64,000 nucleotides of DNA from Tundrisphaera lichenicola (GCF_051175385.1 NZ_CP195106.1:1736001-1800000), one strand, 5' to 3'. Positions 37,055 to 46,744 are shown, counted from the first letter of the stretch. Notes: generated by a model from the letters alone, not told the origin. A program made the numbers and translations.

Positions 37055-38701
37055 TCAGGTGAGGCCCCGGATCTCCCCGGCTTCATCGACATCAATCCGC
37101 TCGGCCGCCGGTCGCTCGGGGAGGCCCGGCATCCGGACGATCTCGCCGGTCAGTGCCACGACGAAGCCCGCCCCCGCGGCGATTTCCAGGTCTCGAACGG
37201 TCAGGGTAAACCCGCCGGGCCGACCTCGAAGCTTGGGATTGTCAGAGAGCGAATCCTGAGTCTTGGCCATGCAGACCGGCAGGCTCCCGTGGCCGAGCTT
37301 CCGGGCCTTGCGGATCTTCGACTCCGCGGCGGGGAGGAAGGTCACGCCCTGGGCCCCATAAATCGCCGTGGCGATCTTCTCGACTTTCTTCTCGATCGAC
37401 CAATCGAGGGGATAAAGCGGCTGGAACGGTGTCGGCGCGGCCTCGGTCGCCTCGACGACCTGGCGGGCCAGTTCGATCGCCCCTTCGCCGCCGTGAGCGA
37501 AGACGTTCGCCGTGGCGCAGGGGACTCCTCGGGTCCGGCAGAAGTCCTGGACGACTTTCAGTTCCTCGGGGGTGTCGGCCGTGAACTGATTGATGGCGAC
37601 CAGCGTGGGCTTGCCGAATTGCTTGGCCGCGTCGAGGTGGGCCGCCAGATTGTCGAGGCCCTTGCCGACCGCCGAGGGGTCGGGGGTGGTCAGGTCTTTC
37701 AGGTCCGTCCCGCCGTGCATCTTGAGCGCCCGGATCGTCGCGACGATCACGACGGCCGAGGGGTTCAGCCCTGCGGATCGGCACTTGATGTCGAAGAACT
37801 TCTCGGCCCCGAGGTCGAAGGCGAAACCGGCCTCGGTCACGGCGTACTCGCCGAAGGCCAGGGCCATCCGGGTCGCGAGGACCGAGTTGCACCCGTGCGC
37901 GATGTTGGCGAATGGCCCCCCGTGGACGAAGGCCGGGGTCCCTTCCATCGACTGGACGAGGTTGGGCAGGAGGGCATCCTTGAGGATCGCCCCCATCGAA
38001 CCCGTCACCCCCATCTCCTTCGCGAGCACCGCCCGACCCGACCTCGTGTAACCGACCAGGATCCGTTCGAGCCGGGCCTTGAGGTCGCTCGGCGATTCGG
38101 CCAAGCAGAGGATCGCCATGACCTCGCTGGCTGCGGTGATGTCGAATCCCGACTCTCTGGGGACTCCCTGGGCCGGCCCGCCCAGCCCGATCACGATCTT
38201 CCGGAGCGCCCGGTCGTTCATGTCGAGGGCGCGCTTCCAGAGGACGCGGCCCGGGTCGAGTTCGGTGTCGCCGAAGTGGAGTCGGTTATCGATCGCGGCG
38301 GCCAGGAGGTTGTGAGCGGCGGTGATCGCGTGGAAGTCGCCGGTGAACTGGAGGTTGATCTGATCCGATGGTGTGAGCCGACAGGCCCCGCCCCCGGTCG
38401 CGCCCCCCTTCCGGCCGAACACCGGCCCCATCGAAGGTTGACGCAGAGCGAGGATCGCCCTCTTGCCGATCTTCCGGAGACCCTGGGCCAGGCCGATCGA
38501 GGTCGTGGTCTTCCCTTCGCCCGCCGGTGTCGGAGTGATCGCCGAGACCAGGATCAGCTTGCCGCCGGATTGCCCAGGATCGCCCAGGGCCTCCAGGCGG
38601 ATCTTCGCCTTGTCGCGACCGTAAGGCTCGACGTGATCGGGAGCGATCCCGAGACTGGAGGCAACCTCGGCGATCGGTCGGAGTGCGGCGGTCGTGCTCA
38701 T
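37055..38701 (-). CDS. fhs: Formate-tetrahydrofolate ligase
   Basis: Makes 10-formyl-tetrahydrofolate from formate, tetrahydrofolate and ATP in one-carbon metabolism. The 548-residue product fits the family length. The P-loop-like TPTPAGEGKTTTSIGLAQGL, the segment RQPSMGPVFGRKGGATGGG, NLQFTGDFHAITAAHNLLAA, and GGPFANIAHGCNS are diagnostic. The frame stays open to 39043, but the true start is the ATG at 38701, where homology begins. It lies 56 bases downstream of the S9 peptidase gene on the same strand. Confidence 0.96.
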   Translation of the reverse strand: MSTTAALRPIAEVASSLGIAPDHVEPYGRDKAKIRLEALGDPGQSGGKLILVSAITPTPAGEGKTTTSIGLAQGLRKIGKRAILALRQPSMGPVFGRKGGATGGGACRLTPSDQINLQFTGDFHAITAAHNLLAAAIDNRLHFGDTELDPGRVLWKRALDMNDRALRKIVIGLGGPAQGVPRESGFDITAASEVMAILCLAESPSDLKARLERILVGYTRSGRAVLAKEMGVTGSMGAILKDALLPNLVQSMEGTPAFVHGGPFANIAHGCNSVLATRMALAFGEYAVTEAGFAFDLGAEKFFDIKCRSAGLNPSAVVIVATIRALKMHGGTDLKDLTTPDPSAVGKGLDNLAAHLDAAKQFGKPTLVAINQFTADTPEELKVVQDFCRTRGVPCATANVFAHGGEGAIELARQVVEATEAAPTPFQPLYPLDWSIEKKVEKIATAIYGAQGVTFLPAAESKIRKARKLGHGSLPVCMAKTQDSLSDNPKLRGRPGGFTLTVRDLEIAAGAGFVVALTGEIVRMPGLPERPAAERIDVDEAGEIRGLT

Positions 38702-38757
38702 GGGTCTCGGCTCGGAGGACGGGTGACTCTGGGTGAGGAGTTTTGCCGGAAGATCGA

Positions 38758-40836
38758 TCACTTGAGGTACTTCGCCAGCCAATCGTGGACCTCGCGCCAC
38801 CAGATGATCCGGTTGGCCGGCCTGGCGATCCAGTGCCCTTCGTCGGGGAAGAGGACGAACCTGCTGCGGACCCCCTGACGCTGGAGCGAGGTGAACATCC
38901 CGAGCCCCTGGGCCTCGGGGACCCGGAAGTCCTGGGAGCCGTGGATGACCAGGGTGGGCGTCTTGAAGTTGCCGACGAAGGCGCTCGGGGTCTGTTCCAG
39001 ATAGATCTTGGGGCTTTCCCAGGGAACTCCGCCGAATTCCCATTCGGCGAACCAGAGTTCCTCGGTCGTCCCGTACATGCTGGCCAGGTCGAAGACCCCG
39101 GCGTGGCTGATCAAAGCCTTGAAGCGGTCGGTATGCCCGGCGATCCAGTTGACCATGAAGCCACCATACGACCCCCCGGCCGCCGCCATCTTCGACCCAT
39201 CCAGGAAGGGATAGGCCTTCAGGGCATGATCGAGGCCCTTCATCAGGTCCTCGAAGACCCGCCCGGTCCAGTCCTTGCTGATCTGGTCGGTGAATTTCTG
39301 ACCGTAGCCCGTCGACCCTCGGGGATTGATCGCGACCACCGCATAGCCGGGCGCGGCGAAGAGTTCATAATTCCAGCGACCGTGCCACTCGTCGTGCCAG
39401 GCTCCTTGCGGTCCCCCGTGGATCAGGAACAGGACGGGATACTTCTTGGAAGGGTCGAAGCCCGGGGGCCTGATCAGCCAGCCCGAGACCTCGTCGCCGT
39501 CGGCCCCGGGGAAGGTGAAGCCCTCCGCCTTCGGGAGGTCGAGGCTCGCGAGAAGCTCGGCATTGTGATGCGTCAGGGCCGCCATGCCCGAGCCGTCGGG
39601 CTTGGCCCGGTAGATCTCGTTGGGCGCGTTGCTGGAGCCGTGGACGAAGACGAGGTCATCCCCCCCGGGGAGGACCTGGGGCGAGTTGTTGACCCCGCCA
39701 CTGATCCCGCCGGATCGTTCGTTGACGAACAGATGACCGTCCCCGTCGGCCAGGAAACCCAGACCCCGGATGGTCACCGATCCCGAATCGTCCAGGACCA
39801 CGAACAGGTCGCGAACCTTCCCCTCGAAGGGTTTCTCGACCTCTCGCGAGCTTCCCCAGGCGATCGACTGGGCTGATCGGTCGAGCCGCTCGATCACGTC
39901 GGTCGCCTCGCCGGTCGAGCGGTCGCGGACCATCAAGGCCCATCGATCCGCCTCGAACCCCGCGCGGGCCTGGCTGACATAGGCCAGGTAATCGCCATCC
40001 GGCGAATAGCTTGGTTGCCCGTCGGCCCCGGGGTTCTCTTCGGTCAGATTCTGTGGCTCGTTGCCGGAGGTCGAGACGATCCAGATGTCGGTATTGGTCG
40101 ACCAGGGATGGTCCTTGATCGGCTCGGCGGTGAAGGCCAGCTCCTTGCCATTGGGGGCGAAGGCGTAGTCGGACGACCCGCCGAAGGGGGCGGGCGGGAC
40201 GTTCGCCTCCAGCTTCGGGGTGAGATCCTTCGCCATCCCCGTCGCGACGTCGGCCACGAAGAGGTGCGACTTCTTCCCCTCTTCCCAGGTGTCCCAGTGC
40301 CGGATCATCAGCTTGTCGTAGATCTTGACCTTGGACTTCTCCTTGCCCTTCTTCTCGTCGATCTCGGCGGTTTCCTCGGGCGTCTTGCCGGGATAGACCG
40401 AGGCCGTGAAGGCGATCAGGTCTCCGGCGGGCGACCAGAGCGGGCCGGAGACGTCGATCGGTAGCTTGGTCAAGGGTCGGGCCTCGCCCCCTTCAAGAGG
40501 CAGGATCCAGACCTGCGCCGAGCCTCCCCGGGTGGAGAGGAAGGAGATCGACTTGCCGTCGGGGCTCCACCTGGGGTGATTGTCCGCCCCGCTTGCGGTG
40601 GTCAGTCGTTTCGGCTCGCCGCCGGTGGAAGGGATCAGGTAGAGGTCGCTGTTGGACTTGTCGGTGGCCCGGTCGAGTTCCGAGACGACGTAGACGACGA
40701 GCTTCCCGTCGGGGGAGACCTGGGGGTCGGAGACCGACTTCACGGCCAGGAGGTCGTCGATCGTCATCGCCCGGCCCGCCGCGAAGGCGGGTCCGGCACA
40801 GGCGGCTACGGCCATCAGGCCGAGGAGGAATCTCAT
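38758..40836 (-). CDS. S9-family prolyl-oligopeptidase-type peptidase, exported
   Basis: 692 residues with a Sec signal peptide (LLGLMAVAACAGPAFA, cleaved near 19-20). Residues 30-400 are WD40-like/TolB beta-propeller repeats (DPQVSPDGKLVVYV, HPRWSPDGKSISFLS, QPSYSPDGDYLAYVSQ). The C-terminal alpha/beta-hydrolase domain has the nucleophile in AAGGSYGGFMVNW, Asp in HGSQDFRVPEAQG and His in FPDEGHWI. It should cleave short peptides or acyl-amino acids in the periplasm. It lies 34 bases downstream of a peptide transporter gene, suggesting a joint role in peptide use. Confidence 0.93.
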   Translation of the reverse strand: MRFLLGLMAVAACAGPAFAAGRAMTIDDLLAVKSVSDPQVSPDGKLVVYVVSELDRATDKSNSDLYLIPSTGGEPKRLTTASGADNHPRWSPDGKSISFLSTRGGSAQVWILPLEGGEARPLTKLPIDVSGPLWSPAGDLIAFTASVYPGKTPEETAEIDEKKGKEKSKVKIYDKLMIRHWDTWEEGKKSHLFVADVATGMAKDLTPKLEANVPPAPFGGSSDYAFAPNGKELAFTAEPIKDHPWSTNTDIWIVSTSGNEPQNLTEENPGADGQPSYSPDGDYLAYVSQARAGFEADRWALMVRDRSTGEATDVIERLDRSAQSIAWGSSREVEKPFEGKVRDLFVVLDDSGSVTIRGLGFLADGDGHLFVNERSGGISGGVNNSPQVLPGGDDLVFVHGSSNAPNEIYRAKPDGSGMAALTHHNAELLASLDLPKAEGFTFPGADGDEVSGWLIRPPGFDPSKKYPVLFLIHGGPQGAWHDEWHGRWNYELFAAPGYAVVAINPRGSTGYGQKFTDQISKDWTGRVFEDLMKGLDHALKAYPFLDGSKMAAAGGSYGGFMVNWIAGHTDRFKALISHAGVFDLASMYGTTEELWFAEWEFGGVPWESPKIYLEQTPSAFVGNFKTPTLVIHGSQDFRVPEAQGLGMFTSLQRQGVRSRFVLFPDEGHWIARPANRIIWWREVHDWLAKYLK

Positions 40837-40870
40837 GGGAGGCCGTTCCTTGGATGAAAATCGTGGAGGA

Positions 40871-42370
40871 TCAGAGGCGACCGTGGGCCATCTTCTTGAG
40901 CGGGCCGGTCAGGGCCAGGAGCATCAGGCCGGGGATGATCGAAGACGCGATCAGGAAGACCCAGAGATTGATCTCCACGTCGTACCACTGGGAGAAAACG
41001 GCCAGAAGGTGTTCGAGCCGACCGGCCAGGTAGTTCGCCACGGCGGTGCAGAGGAACCAGACCGCCATCATCAGCGAGGCGACCGGGGCCGGGGCGAGCT
41101 TGTTGACCAGCGAGAGCCCGATCGGCGAGAGGCAGAGTTCGCCCAGGGTGAGCAGCAGGAAGACCGCGGACAGCCATTGCGGGCCAACCTTGCCGTTCGT
41201 GCCGGCCAGCTTCTCGGCCTCGTTCATGACCACGAAGGCCAGGCCGAGGATCACCAGCCCGAGGCCCATCTTCGCGGACGAGGTGATGCGGAACCGGGTC
41301 TTCTCGATCAGCGACCAGATTAGGGCCACGACGGGGGCCAGCAGGACGATCAGGAGCGGGTTGATCGACTGGAAGAACGAGGCCGGGAACTGCCAACCCA
41401 AGATGTTCCGCTCGGTCTTCGCGTCGGCGAACAGGTTGAGCGTCCCGCCCGACTGCTCGAAGCCCATCCAGAAGACGATCGAGAACACGCTGACGATCAG
41501 GATCACCGAGATCCGCTGCCAGTATTCCCCGGCCTCGGATGTTCTCGTGGCGATGGCTTTCGAGAAGACGAACACCAGGGCCCCCAGGAACACGAGGGCA
41601 ATCACCATCATGATCCGGTCGGCGACGGGTTGGAGGCTCGGTAGGAGGAGGCTGAAGAGGAACGCGAGGCCGGCGCAAGTCGCGACGGTCAAGGCGATGT
41701 GGACCCAATCCATCACGACGAGATTCGCCTTGCCCGCCTCCTCACGGCCCGGGGGATACCCGCCCCTGAGTAATCCCTGGAAGCTGAGGAAGGAGATCAG
41801 GCCCAGGACCATCCCGACGCCAGCCGCCGCGAATCCGTAGTGCCATCCGTAACGCGGATTTTCCCCCAGCCAACCGCAAACCAGGGGCGCGATGAAGGCC
41901 CCGAGATTGATCCCCATGTAGAAGATCGTGTAGGCGACATCCCTCCGGTTGTCCCCTTGAGGATAGAGATTACCGACCATCGTGGAGATGTTGGGCTTGA
42001 AGAACCCGTTCCCGATGATCAGCAAGCTGAGGGCGAGCAGGAGGAGGTGTTCGAAGGCCATCGCGAAATGACCGAGGGCCATCAGGATCCCCCCGGAGAG
42101 GATCGCCTTACGCTGGCCCAGGACCTTGTCGGCCATGTAACCGCCGATCAGCGGCGTGAAGTAGGCCAGTCCGGTATAGAGGGCGTACAGGGCGAGGGCA
42201 TCCGACCGGGCGTAATCGAGGTGCTTGGTCAGGTAGAGGACCAGCAGGGCCCGCATCCCGTAGTAACTAAATCGCTCCCACATCTCGGCTCCGAAGAGGA
42301 CGTAGAGGCCGGGCGGTTGTCCAGTCGTCTTGGAAGGGGGAGCGGCCTCGAACTCGGGGAAGCTCGTCAT
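40871..42370 (-). CDS. POT/PTR-family proton-dependent oligopeptide transporter
   Basis: 499 residues and about 12-14 transmembrane helices. Family hallmarks are EMWERFSYYGMRALLVLYL at the start (the ExxERFxYY proton-coupling motif), GGYMADKVLGQRKAI, and FYMGINLGAFIAPLVCGWLGE (PTR2 signature). It imports di- and tripeptides with protons. gaggatccgcccg precedes the ATG. The S9 peptidase gene follows 34 bases later. Confidence 0.94.
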   Translation of the reverse strand: MTSFPEFEAAPPSKTTGQPPGLYVLFGAEMWERFSYYGMRALLVLYLTKHLDYARSDALALYALYTGLAYFTPLIGGYMADKVLGQRKAILSGGILMALGHFAMAFEHLLLLALSLLIIGNGFFKPNISTMVGNLYPQGDNRRDVAYTIFYMGINLGAFIAPLVCGWLGENPRYGWHYGFAAAGVGMVLGLISFLSFQGLLRGGYPPGREEAGKANLVVMDWVHIALTVATCAGLAFLFSLLLPSLQPVADRIMMVIALVFLGALVFVFSKAIATRTSEAGEYWQRISVILIVSVFSIVFWMGFEQSGGTLNLFADAKTERNILGWQFPASFFQSINPLLIVLLAPVVALIWSLIEKTRFRITSSAKMGLGLVILGLAFVVMNEAEKLAGTNGKVGPQWLSAVFLLLTLGELCLSPIGLSLVNKLAPAPVASLMMAVWFLCTAVANYLAGRLEHLLAVFSQWYDVEINLWVFLIASSIIPGLMLLALTGPLKKMAHGRL

Positions 42371-42508
42371 CGGGCGGATCCTCGGGGACGACTCGTGGGC
42401 GGACCAGGAGGCGCGGGCGGGCTGGGACGGGATCGGGTGAGGTGGGAGAGCGTCGATCCTTGCCGCCGACGGACCAGATTAGCGGAAGTACGCCCCATCC
42501 CCAAGACC

Positions 42509-43777
42509 TTACCGCCGGTCGGGATCGATCGGGGCGTCCTCCGCCAGCCAACCGAGGATCGTCGGCATCGAGGCAACCGGGCCGGGCTCGGGGAAGAGCA
42601 GGGGGGCGCGGATCAGTTCGAGATGGTTCGCGTGGAGGATCCGAGGGGCCTCGACGGAGTCGAGCCGGGTACTCGCGACCGAGACGCACCCATCCCCGAG
42701 ACCGTCGGTGATCTCATCGAGGGCCGGGGAAGCGGTCCCCGCCACGACCTTGCCGAGCCCTCCCAGCATCCCGCCTAATTTCAGCCGAGACTCGACCTGT
42801 CGCCGAGCCCTCGCGTTGAGATAACCGACATCTCCCGCCAGGATGTGATAGGTGACGCCCGATCGACGTTTCTTCCGGTTCAGATCGAGAAGGTACCGGC
42901 TCCCGGGCATCATGTCGTCGGCCGCGGCGCCCAGGCCATCCCCCAGGATCGCCAGCGGGTCGGTTCGTCGGGTGCCGTTCATCGCCTGGAGTCCCTGGAC
43001 CATCTGGAGGAAGGTCTGGGCCCGGGAAAGGCTCGAACCGTGATTGGGAGGGGCGATCAGGATCAGACCCGAGACATCCCGGGCGAAGGTCGCGTCATCC
43101 TCGACATAGGAGCGGGCCAGGAGCGATCCCATCGAATGGGCCACGATCGCCCAGGGGAGCGTCTCGCCGTTCTTCGAGCGGAACTCGGCCCAGTCTCGCC
43201 GGAATGCCTCGGAGGAATCGTCGAGGTCTCGATTGTAGGGGAAGTCGTAAACGACAATCCCGTAGCCCGCCTGCTCCAACGGCCCGAAGACGTGCTTGAA
43301 GACGCCCGAGGTCGAGTTCAGCCCGTGGATCAGGCAGACGGTGGGATGGGCGGCGTCGTTGGGACGGTAGGATGGACGAGAACGGAAACCGTAACGCGAT
43401 CGACGGGCGATTTCGAGGCTGGCCCGTTTCGAGAGGTCGCGAAGCCGGGCCTCCCACTCGGCCTTCCCGTCCGCCCGAAGGACCTCGTTCGCAAGTCGGA
43501 TGACCACTTCCCGAGGCTGGAAGTCGATCGCAACCCGGGGGCCCAGCGTATCCCGGAGCAAGGTCCGGGTCAGCGGAGCAGCCAGCCCGGTCATCGGCAG
43601 GTGGATCGGACCCGGCGGTCGCTCGATCCTGGACTCGCTGGCCCCGGCGAGCCGCTCGACGATCTCGGTGATATCCACCTCGGCGGCTTCGTTCAGGGGG
43701 ACCCGGACTGTTATCGGTGGGGGATCATCGAGCGAGGGCGTCGCCAGGACGAGGCAAAGACTCAGCATCGCGATCAT
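42509..43777 (-). CDS. Exported alpha/beta hydrolase (lipase/esterase-like)
   Basis: Start at the ATG preceded by gaggaa (8 bases); the frame extends 10 codons further without support. 422 residues beginning with a short signal peptide (MIAMLSLCLVLATPS). The first 130 residues are an uncharacterised N-terminal domain. The hydrolase fold starts at TVCLIHGLNSTSGVF; IVAHSMGSLLARSY is the nucleophile elbow, LILIAPPNHGS follows, and an Asp-containing DGLGDGCVSV and a His-containing LHANHLEL near the C-terminus could complete the triad. Similar to PGAP1/lipase-type hydrolases; substrate unknown. It lies 138 bases upstream of the POT gene. Confidence 0.85.
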   Translation of the reverse strand: MIAMLSLCLVLATPSLDDPPPITVRVPLNEAAEVDITEIVERLAGASESRIERPPGPIHLPMTGLAAPLTRTLLRDTLGPRVAIDFQPREVVIRLANEVLRADGKAEWEARLRDLSKRASLEIARRSRYGFRSRPSYRPNDAAHPTVCLIHGLNSTSGVFKHVFGPLEQAGYGIVVYDFPYNRDLDDSSEAFRRDWAEFRSKNGETLPWAIVAHSMGSLLARSYVEDDATFARDVSGLILIAPPNHGSSLSRAQTFLQMVQGLQAMNGTRRTDPLAILGDGLGAAADDMMPGSRYLLDLNRKKRRSGVTYHILAGDVGYLNARARRQVESRLKLGGMLGGLGKVVAGTASPALDEITDGLGDGCVSVASTRLDSVEAPRILHANHLELIRAPLLFPEPGPVASMPTILGWLAEDAPIDPDRR

Positions 43778-43870
43778 ACGGCATTCCTCGACCCGCGTTC
43801 CTCTCACGAGCCTCGATTGTAATCCTCGGAGGTCCGTTCGGCACCGTCATCTCGATCGCCAATGGAGAAA

Positions 43871-43911
43871 GCCCGAATCCCGATCGAGGGCGGCTCGATC
43901 GAAACTCGGGC
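43871..43911 (-). terminator. Hairpin downstream of the proline-rich exported protein gene
   Basis: An imperfect 18-bp stem (43871-43888 with 43894-43911, three mismatches, some G-U tolerant) sits 35 bases after the stop of the minus-strand gene at 43946. On the minus strand it is followed by tttctcc, a short U-rich stretch. A second smaller hairpin (43915-43932) precedes it. A plausible terminator. Confidence 0.5.
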
Positions 43912-43945
43912 TCGTTCGGGAGCGTCCCCGAAGGCACTTAACTAA

Positions 43946-44824
43946 TCAACGGCGGCGACGATTGCCCTGACCGAAGAGGGAACCGATCAGGCTCCGACGC
44001 TGGGGGGCCTGGACAGGCGCGGTCATGGGCTGACCGACCAGGGGTTCCGGGGTCATCACCGCAACCGGATTCGCCTCGGGGAGCGGGCCGAGATTGGGCC
44101 TCGAAGATTCACGATTCGAAGCCAGGATTGCGTCCGGCGCCAGAGTCATCGAGCCCGGTTCGAGGGTCGATTCCGACGAGATCATCGTCGGGGCCACTTC
44201 GGGAAGTTGAGGCATGTCGCCCCGGAAAGTGGACGGCGGCAAGACCTCCGCAGCCCCGACTTCGGGCGTCCCGCGAGTCGCCGGCGAGGCCGGGCTGACC
44301 TCGGCCTTGGGCTCGAGCTCGAATGGCGATCGACCTCGATCCGGGGACGGGGCGGGAGCCGGTCGGGGATTGGCGGGTGCCGTGGGGGTATCGTCCATCG
44401 GATTCAGGTCGAAGGGCGACCGACCCGGCTCGGGGATCGGCGGCATGTTGGCATCCGCCGCCCCGGGGTCACCGGGCGTATCCCCGTCATCAGGCCCCAG
44501 GCCCGGCTCGCCCAGGAGGGGGTCGATCGGCTTATCCAAAGGTCGCTTGCGGAACGATTCGGCGGCGTTGGGAAGTTCGGGATTGGGGCAAGGGCAGGCC
44601 CAGCCCTCGGGGAATCTCGACCAGCAGGTCGGGAAATACCCGTAATAGTCGCGCCGGACCTGGGCATAAAACGGCGGCTCGGCGGCTCGAGGCTCCCGCT
44701 GCCTCCGGATGGAGAGGTTCGGGAAGAGTTGAGCCTCCGCCATCGCCGGCAAGATGAACAAGAGACCGATCGCCAGCAAGGCAGGCGACCCGGCGATCCT
44801 CCGTGACGTTCTCGACATCCTCAC
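43946..44824 (-). CDS. Exported proline-rich planctomycete protein (YYGYFPTCW motif)
   Basis: 292 residues with a signal peptide (about 10-31, ending AMAEAQ). Immediately after it is VRRDYYGYFPTCWSRFPEG plus CPCPNPELP, a short Cys/aromatic motif I associate with planctomycete-specific exported proteins. The remaining 200 residues are Pro-, Ala- and acidic-rich and probably disordered, with repeats of the type GRSPF(D/E)L(N/E)P at two places, and end in an Arg-rich tail. It contains SSESTLEPGSM, nearly the same as a segment of the lipoprotein at 34918. Role unknown; an envelope or extracellular matrix component is a guess. Confidence 0.75.
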   Translation of the reverse strand: MRMSRTSRRIAGSPALLAIGLLFILPAMAEAQLFPNLSIRRQREPRAAEPPFYAQVRRDYYGYFPTCWSRFPEGWACPCPNPELPNAAESFRKRPLDKPIDPLLGEPGLGPDDGDTPGDPGAADANMPPIPEPGRSPFDLNPMDDTPTAPANPRPAPAPSPDRGRSPFELEPKAEVSPASPATRGTPEVGAAEVLPPSTFRGDMPQLPEVAPTMISSESTLEPGSMTLAPDAILASNRESSRPNLGPLPEANPVAVMTPEPLVGQPMTAPVQAPQRRSLIGSLFGQGNRRRR

Positions 44825-45122
44825 CTCGGGTAACTAGGGGAGATGAGCCCGTCGGGGCTATTGCCTGATGACGGACTTCTGGCTGGAAGGGCCGTTACTC
44901 GAATTCGATCGGACGGGAATACCCGGCGCTGGAGAGAATCTGGGTAAACAAGCGAGATGGCGAAGGTTGGCCAATTTGAGCGATTTGGTGGCTCTAGCTT
45001 GTATGGCGTTTCGATCGATTATGCGTTCGCCTGTTCCTGGGAAAAGGATGGGGGGGATGCCCCCAGAAGCCGATGGAAAGTCATGTTGGGGCGAAATTCG
45101 CGAGGCGGTTCAGGAGGCCGTA

Positions 45123-45569
45123 ATGGACAGGATCCCGAATCGAGGGTGGCTCGCGATTTTTCTACTGGTTGGCCTGATCGACCCGGGAGCGGCCCTCGGT
45201 CAGGGAGTACCCGAGTCGTCGGGAGCTTCGGGGGCGGCTCGACCTCCGCAAGCCCTTTTGATGAACCCGTATCTCAATCCGTATATGAATCCGTACCTCA
45301 ACCCCGGGGCGACCCAGCAGAACATGAGCCCGAGCGATGCGCTCCTGTATCTTTACGCCGCCCAGTCGGCGACCGGGGGGATCGGATCGGGCCTCATCAG
45401 CGGATCACGACCGACGCCGGGCCGAACCCGGGCGATCGAAAAGTCGGTCTCCACGGCGGTCCCAGGCGGAGGAGCTTCGGGCTTTTTCAATCCGGGTCCG
45501 GTGAACGTGAATGGTGCGGGGCGTTATTTCAATCGCAGAAGCCCGCACGGGCGAAATAATGGAAAATGA
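45123..45569 (+). CDS. Small exported protein with NPYxNPY repeats
   Basis: 148 residues from the ATG with aggagg 5 bases upstream; the frame is open to 44868 but without signals. A signal peptide (WLAIFLLVGLIDPGAALG) is followed by MNPYLNPYMNPYLNPG, three tandem NPY(L/M) units, a helical segment (SPSDALLYLYAAQ), and a Gly/Asn-rich tail. Repeats of this type are known from exported planctomycete proteins of unknown role. It is divergent from the proline-rich gene and precedes a polysaccharide export gene. Confidence 0.7.
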   Translation: MDRIPNRGWLAIFLLVGLIDPGAALGQGVPESSGASGAARPPQALLMNPYLNPYMNPYLNPGATQQNMSPSDALLYLYAAQSATGGIGSGLISGSRPTPGRTRAIEKSVSTAVPGGGASGFFNPGPVNVNGAGRYFNRRSPHGRNNGK

Positions 45570-45774
45570 AGGCCGGATCGTCGCCGATTCCGTAGAGAAG
45601 TTCGCTTCTCTTGCCGATTTAACAGACTGAGAACCCGATTTTCGGGTCGGGTGAATGCCCAGGCGGTCACGGGCCCGTTGCCCCGAGTCCGCGACGACCG
45701 TCCGAGTACGCGGGATCAGGGCCGGAATTTTCCGGCCGTTGTGCCGGCAACGGCTTGCCGGGCAGGAGCGTCGC
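45570..45774. other. Intergenic region with several short palindromes
   Basis: Three GC-rich palindromes lie in about 120 bases: acccgattttcgggt near 45633-45647, ggccggaattttccggcc near 45722-45739, and an overlapping gccgttg/caacggc. They may terminate the upstream gene or fold in the leader of the export lipoprotein gene. No T-run follows any of them. Confidence 0.35.
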
Positions 45775-46716
45775 ATGGATTGCACAAGGGTCGACCGCCG
45801 AACGTTGGGTTGTGTCCTTTCGATGGCCATCGTGTTGGCGACCGGTTGCCAGACGGTCAGGACTCCCGAAGAGGATATTGCCAAGCGGAATATCCCCCGG
45901 GAATTCACCAAGGTCTCGATGCCCGATTATGTCGTGGAACCGCCCGACATCATCGTCGTTGAGGTCCTCGAAGCCCTCCCGGGCCGACCGATCACGGGTG
46001 AGCGGCTGGTCAAGCCCGACGGCAAGATCTCGCTGGGCTTCTATGGCGAGGTCTACGTCGCCGGCCTGACCACGACCGAGATCAAAGAGAAGATCATCCT
46101 CCACCTCCGCGAGTACATCACCGACGAGGTCCTCGGGCTCGTCTCGGTGGACATCAAGACGGGCGAGGCGAAGACCATCCCCCCGGCCGAGTCCAACCGG
46201 GTCTTCGTGGACATCACCTCGTTCAACAGCAAGGTGTACTACGTCCAGGGAGATGTCGGGGTCCCAGGCCGGCTCCCGATCACGGGCAACGAGACCGTCC
46301 TGGACGCGATCAATTATGCCGGCGGCCTGATCCCGACCGCCTCGCATAATAACATCCGTCTGGTTCGACCCGCTCCCCCGGGAGCCTGCTGCGAGCAGCT
46401 CTTGCCGGTGAACTATGCCGCGATCGTGAACGCGGGCGATTCCACGACGAACTACCAGCTCATGCCCGGCGATCGCCTGGTCGTCTACCGCGACCCCATC
46501 GTCCGGACGACCGTGTTCCTCGACCGGATCGCCGCACCGTTCAACAGCGTCCTGAATTCCATGCTTCAGTACGCCTTCACGGCCAGATCGGTCAAGGCGA
46601 TTGGTGTCTCGATCAACGGGACCAATACCTCGACCGGGACGACCACGGGCGGCGGTGCGGCTAATGGTGTGACGACGCCGGCGACCAGCCTGAACATCGG
46701 CGGCGGTGCTCGCTGA
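45775..46716 (+). CDS. Polysaccharide export lipoprotein (Wza-like)
   Basis: 313 residues from the ATG with caggag 7 bases upstream; the frame extends 40 codons further back unconvincingly. The lipobox is LATGC near 21-25. VEPPDIIVVEVLEALPG plus RLVKPDGKISLGFYGEVYVAGLT is the Poly_export domain. SLBB-like segments follow (KVYYVQGDVGVPGRLPITG, VLDAINYAGG, LMPGDRLVVYRDP). The Thr/Gly/Asn-rich C-terminus is probably flexible. It should form the outer-membrane channel for exopolysaccharide. The glycan synthesis genes lie at 25-34 kb; the tyrosine kinase/co-polymerase partner is not in the window. Confidence 0.92.
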   Translation: MDCTRVDRRTLGCVLSMAIVLATGCQTVRTPEEDIAKRNIPREFTKVSMPDYVVEPPDIIVVEVLEALPGRPITGERLVKPDGKISLGFYGEVYVAGLTTTEIKEKIILHLREYITDEVLGLVSVDIKTGEAKTIPPAESNRVFVDITSFNSKVYYVQGDVGVPGRLPITGNETVLDAINYAGGLIPTASHNNIRLVRPAPPGACCEQLLPVNYAAIVNAGDSTTNYQLMPGDRLVVYRDPIVRTTVFLDRIAAPFNSVLNSMLQYAFTARSVKAIGVSINGTNTSTGTTTGGGAANGVTTPATSLNIGGGAR

Positions 46717-46744
46717 GTTATCCCCGGCTCCTGTACGTATGAAA

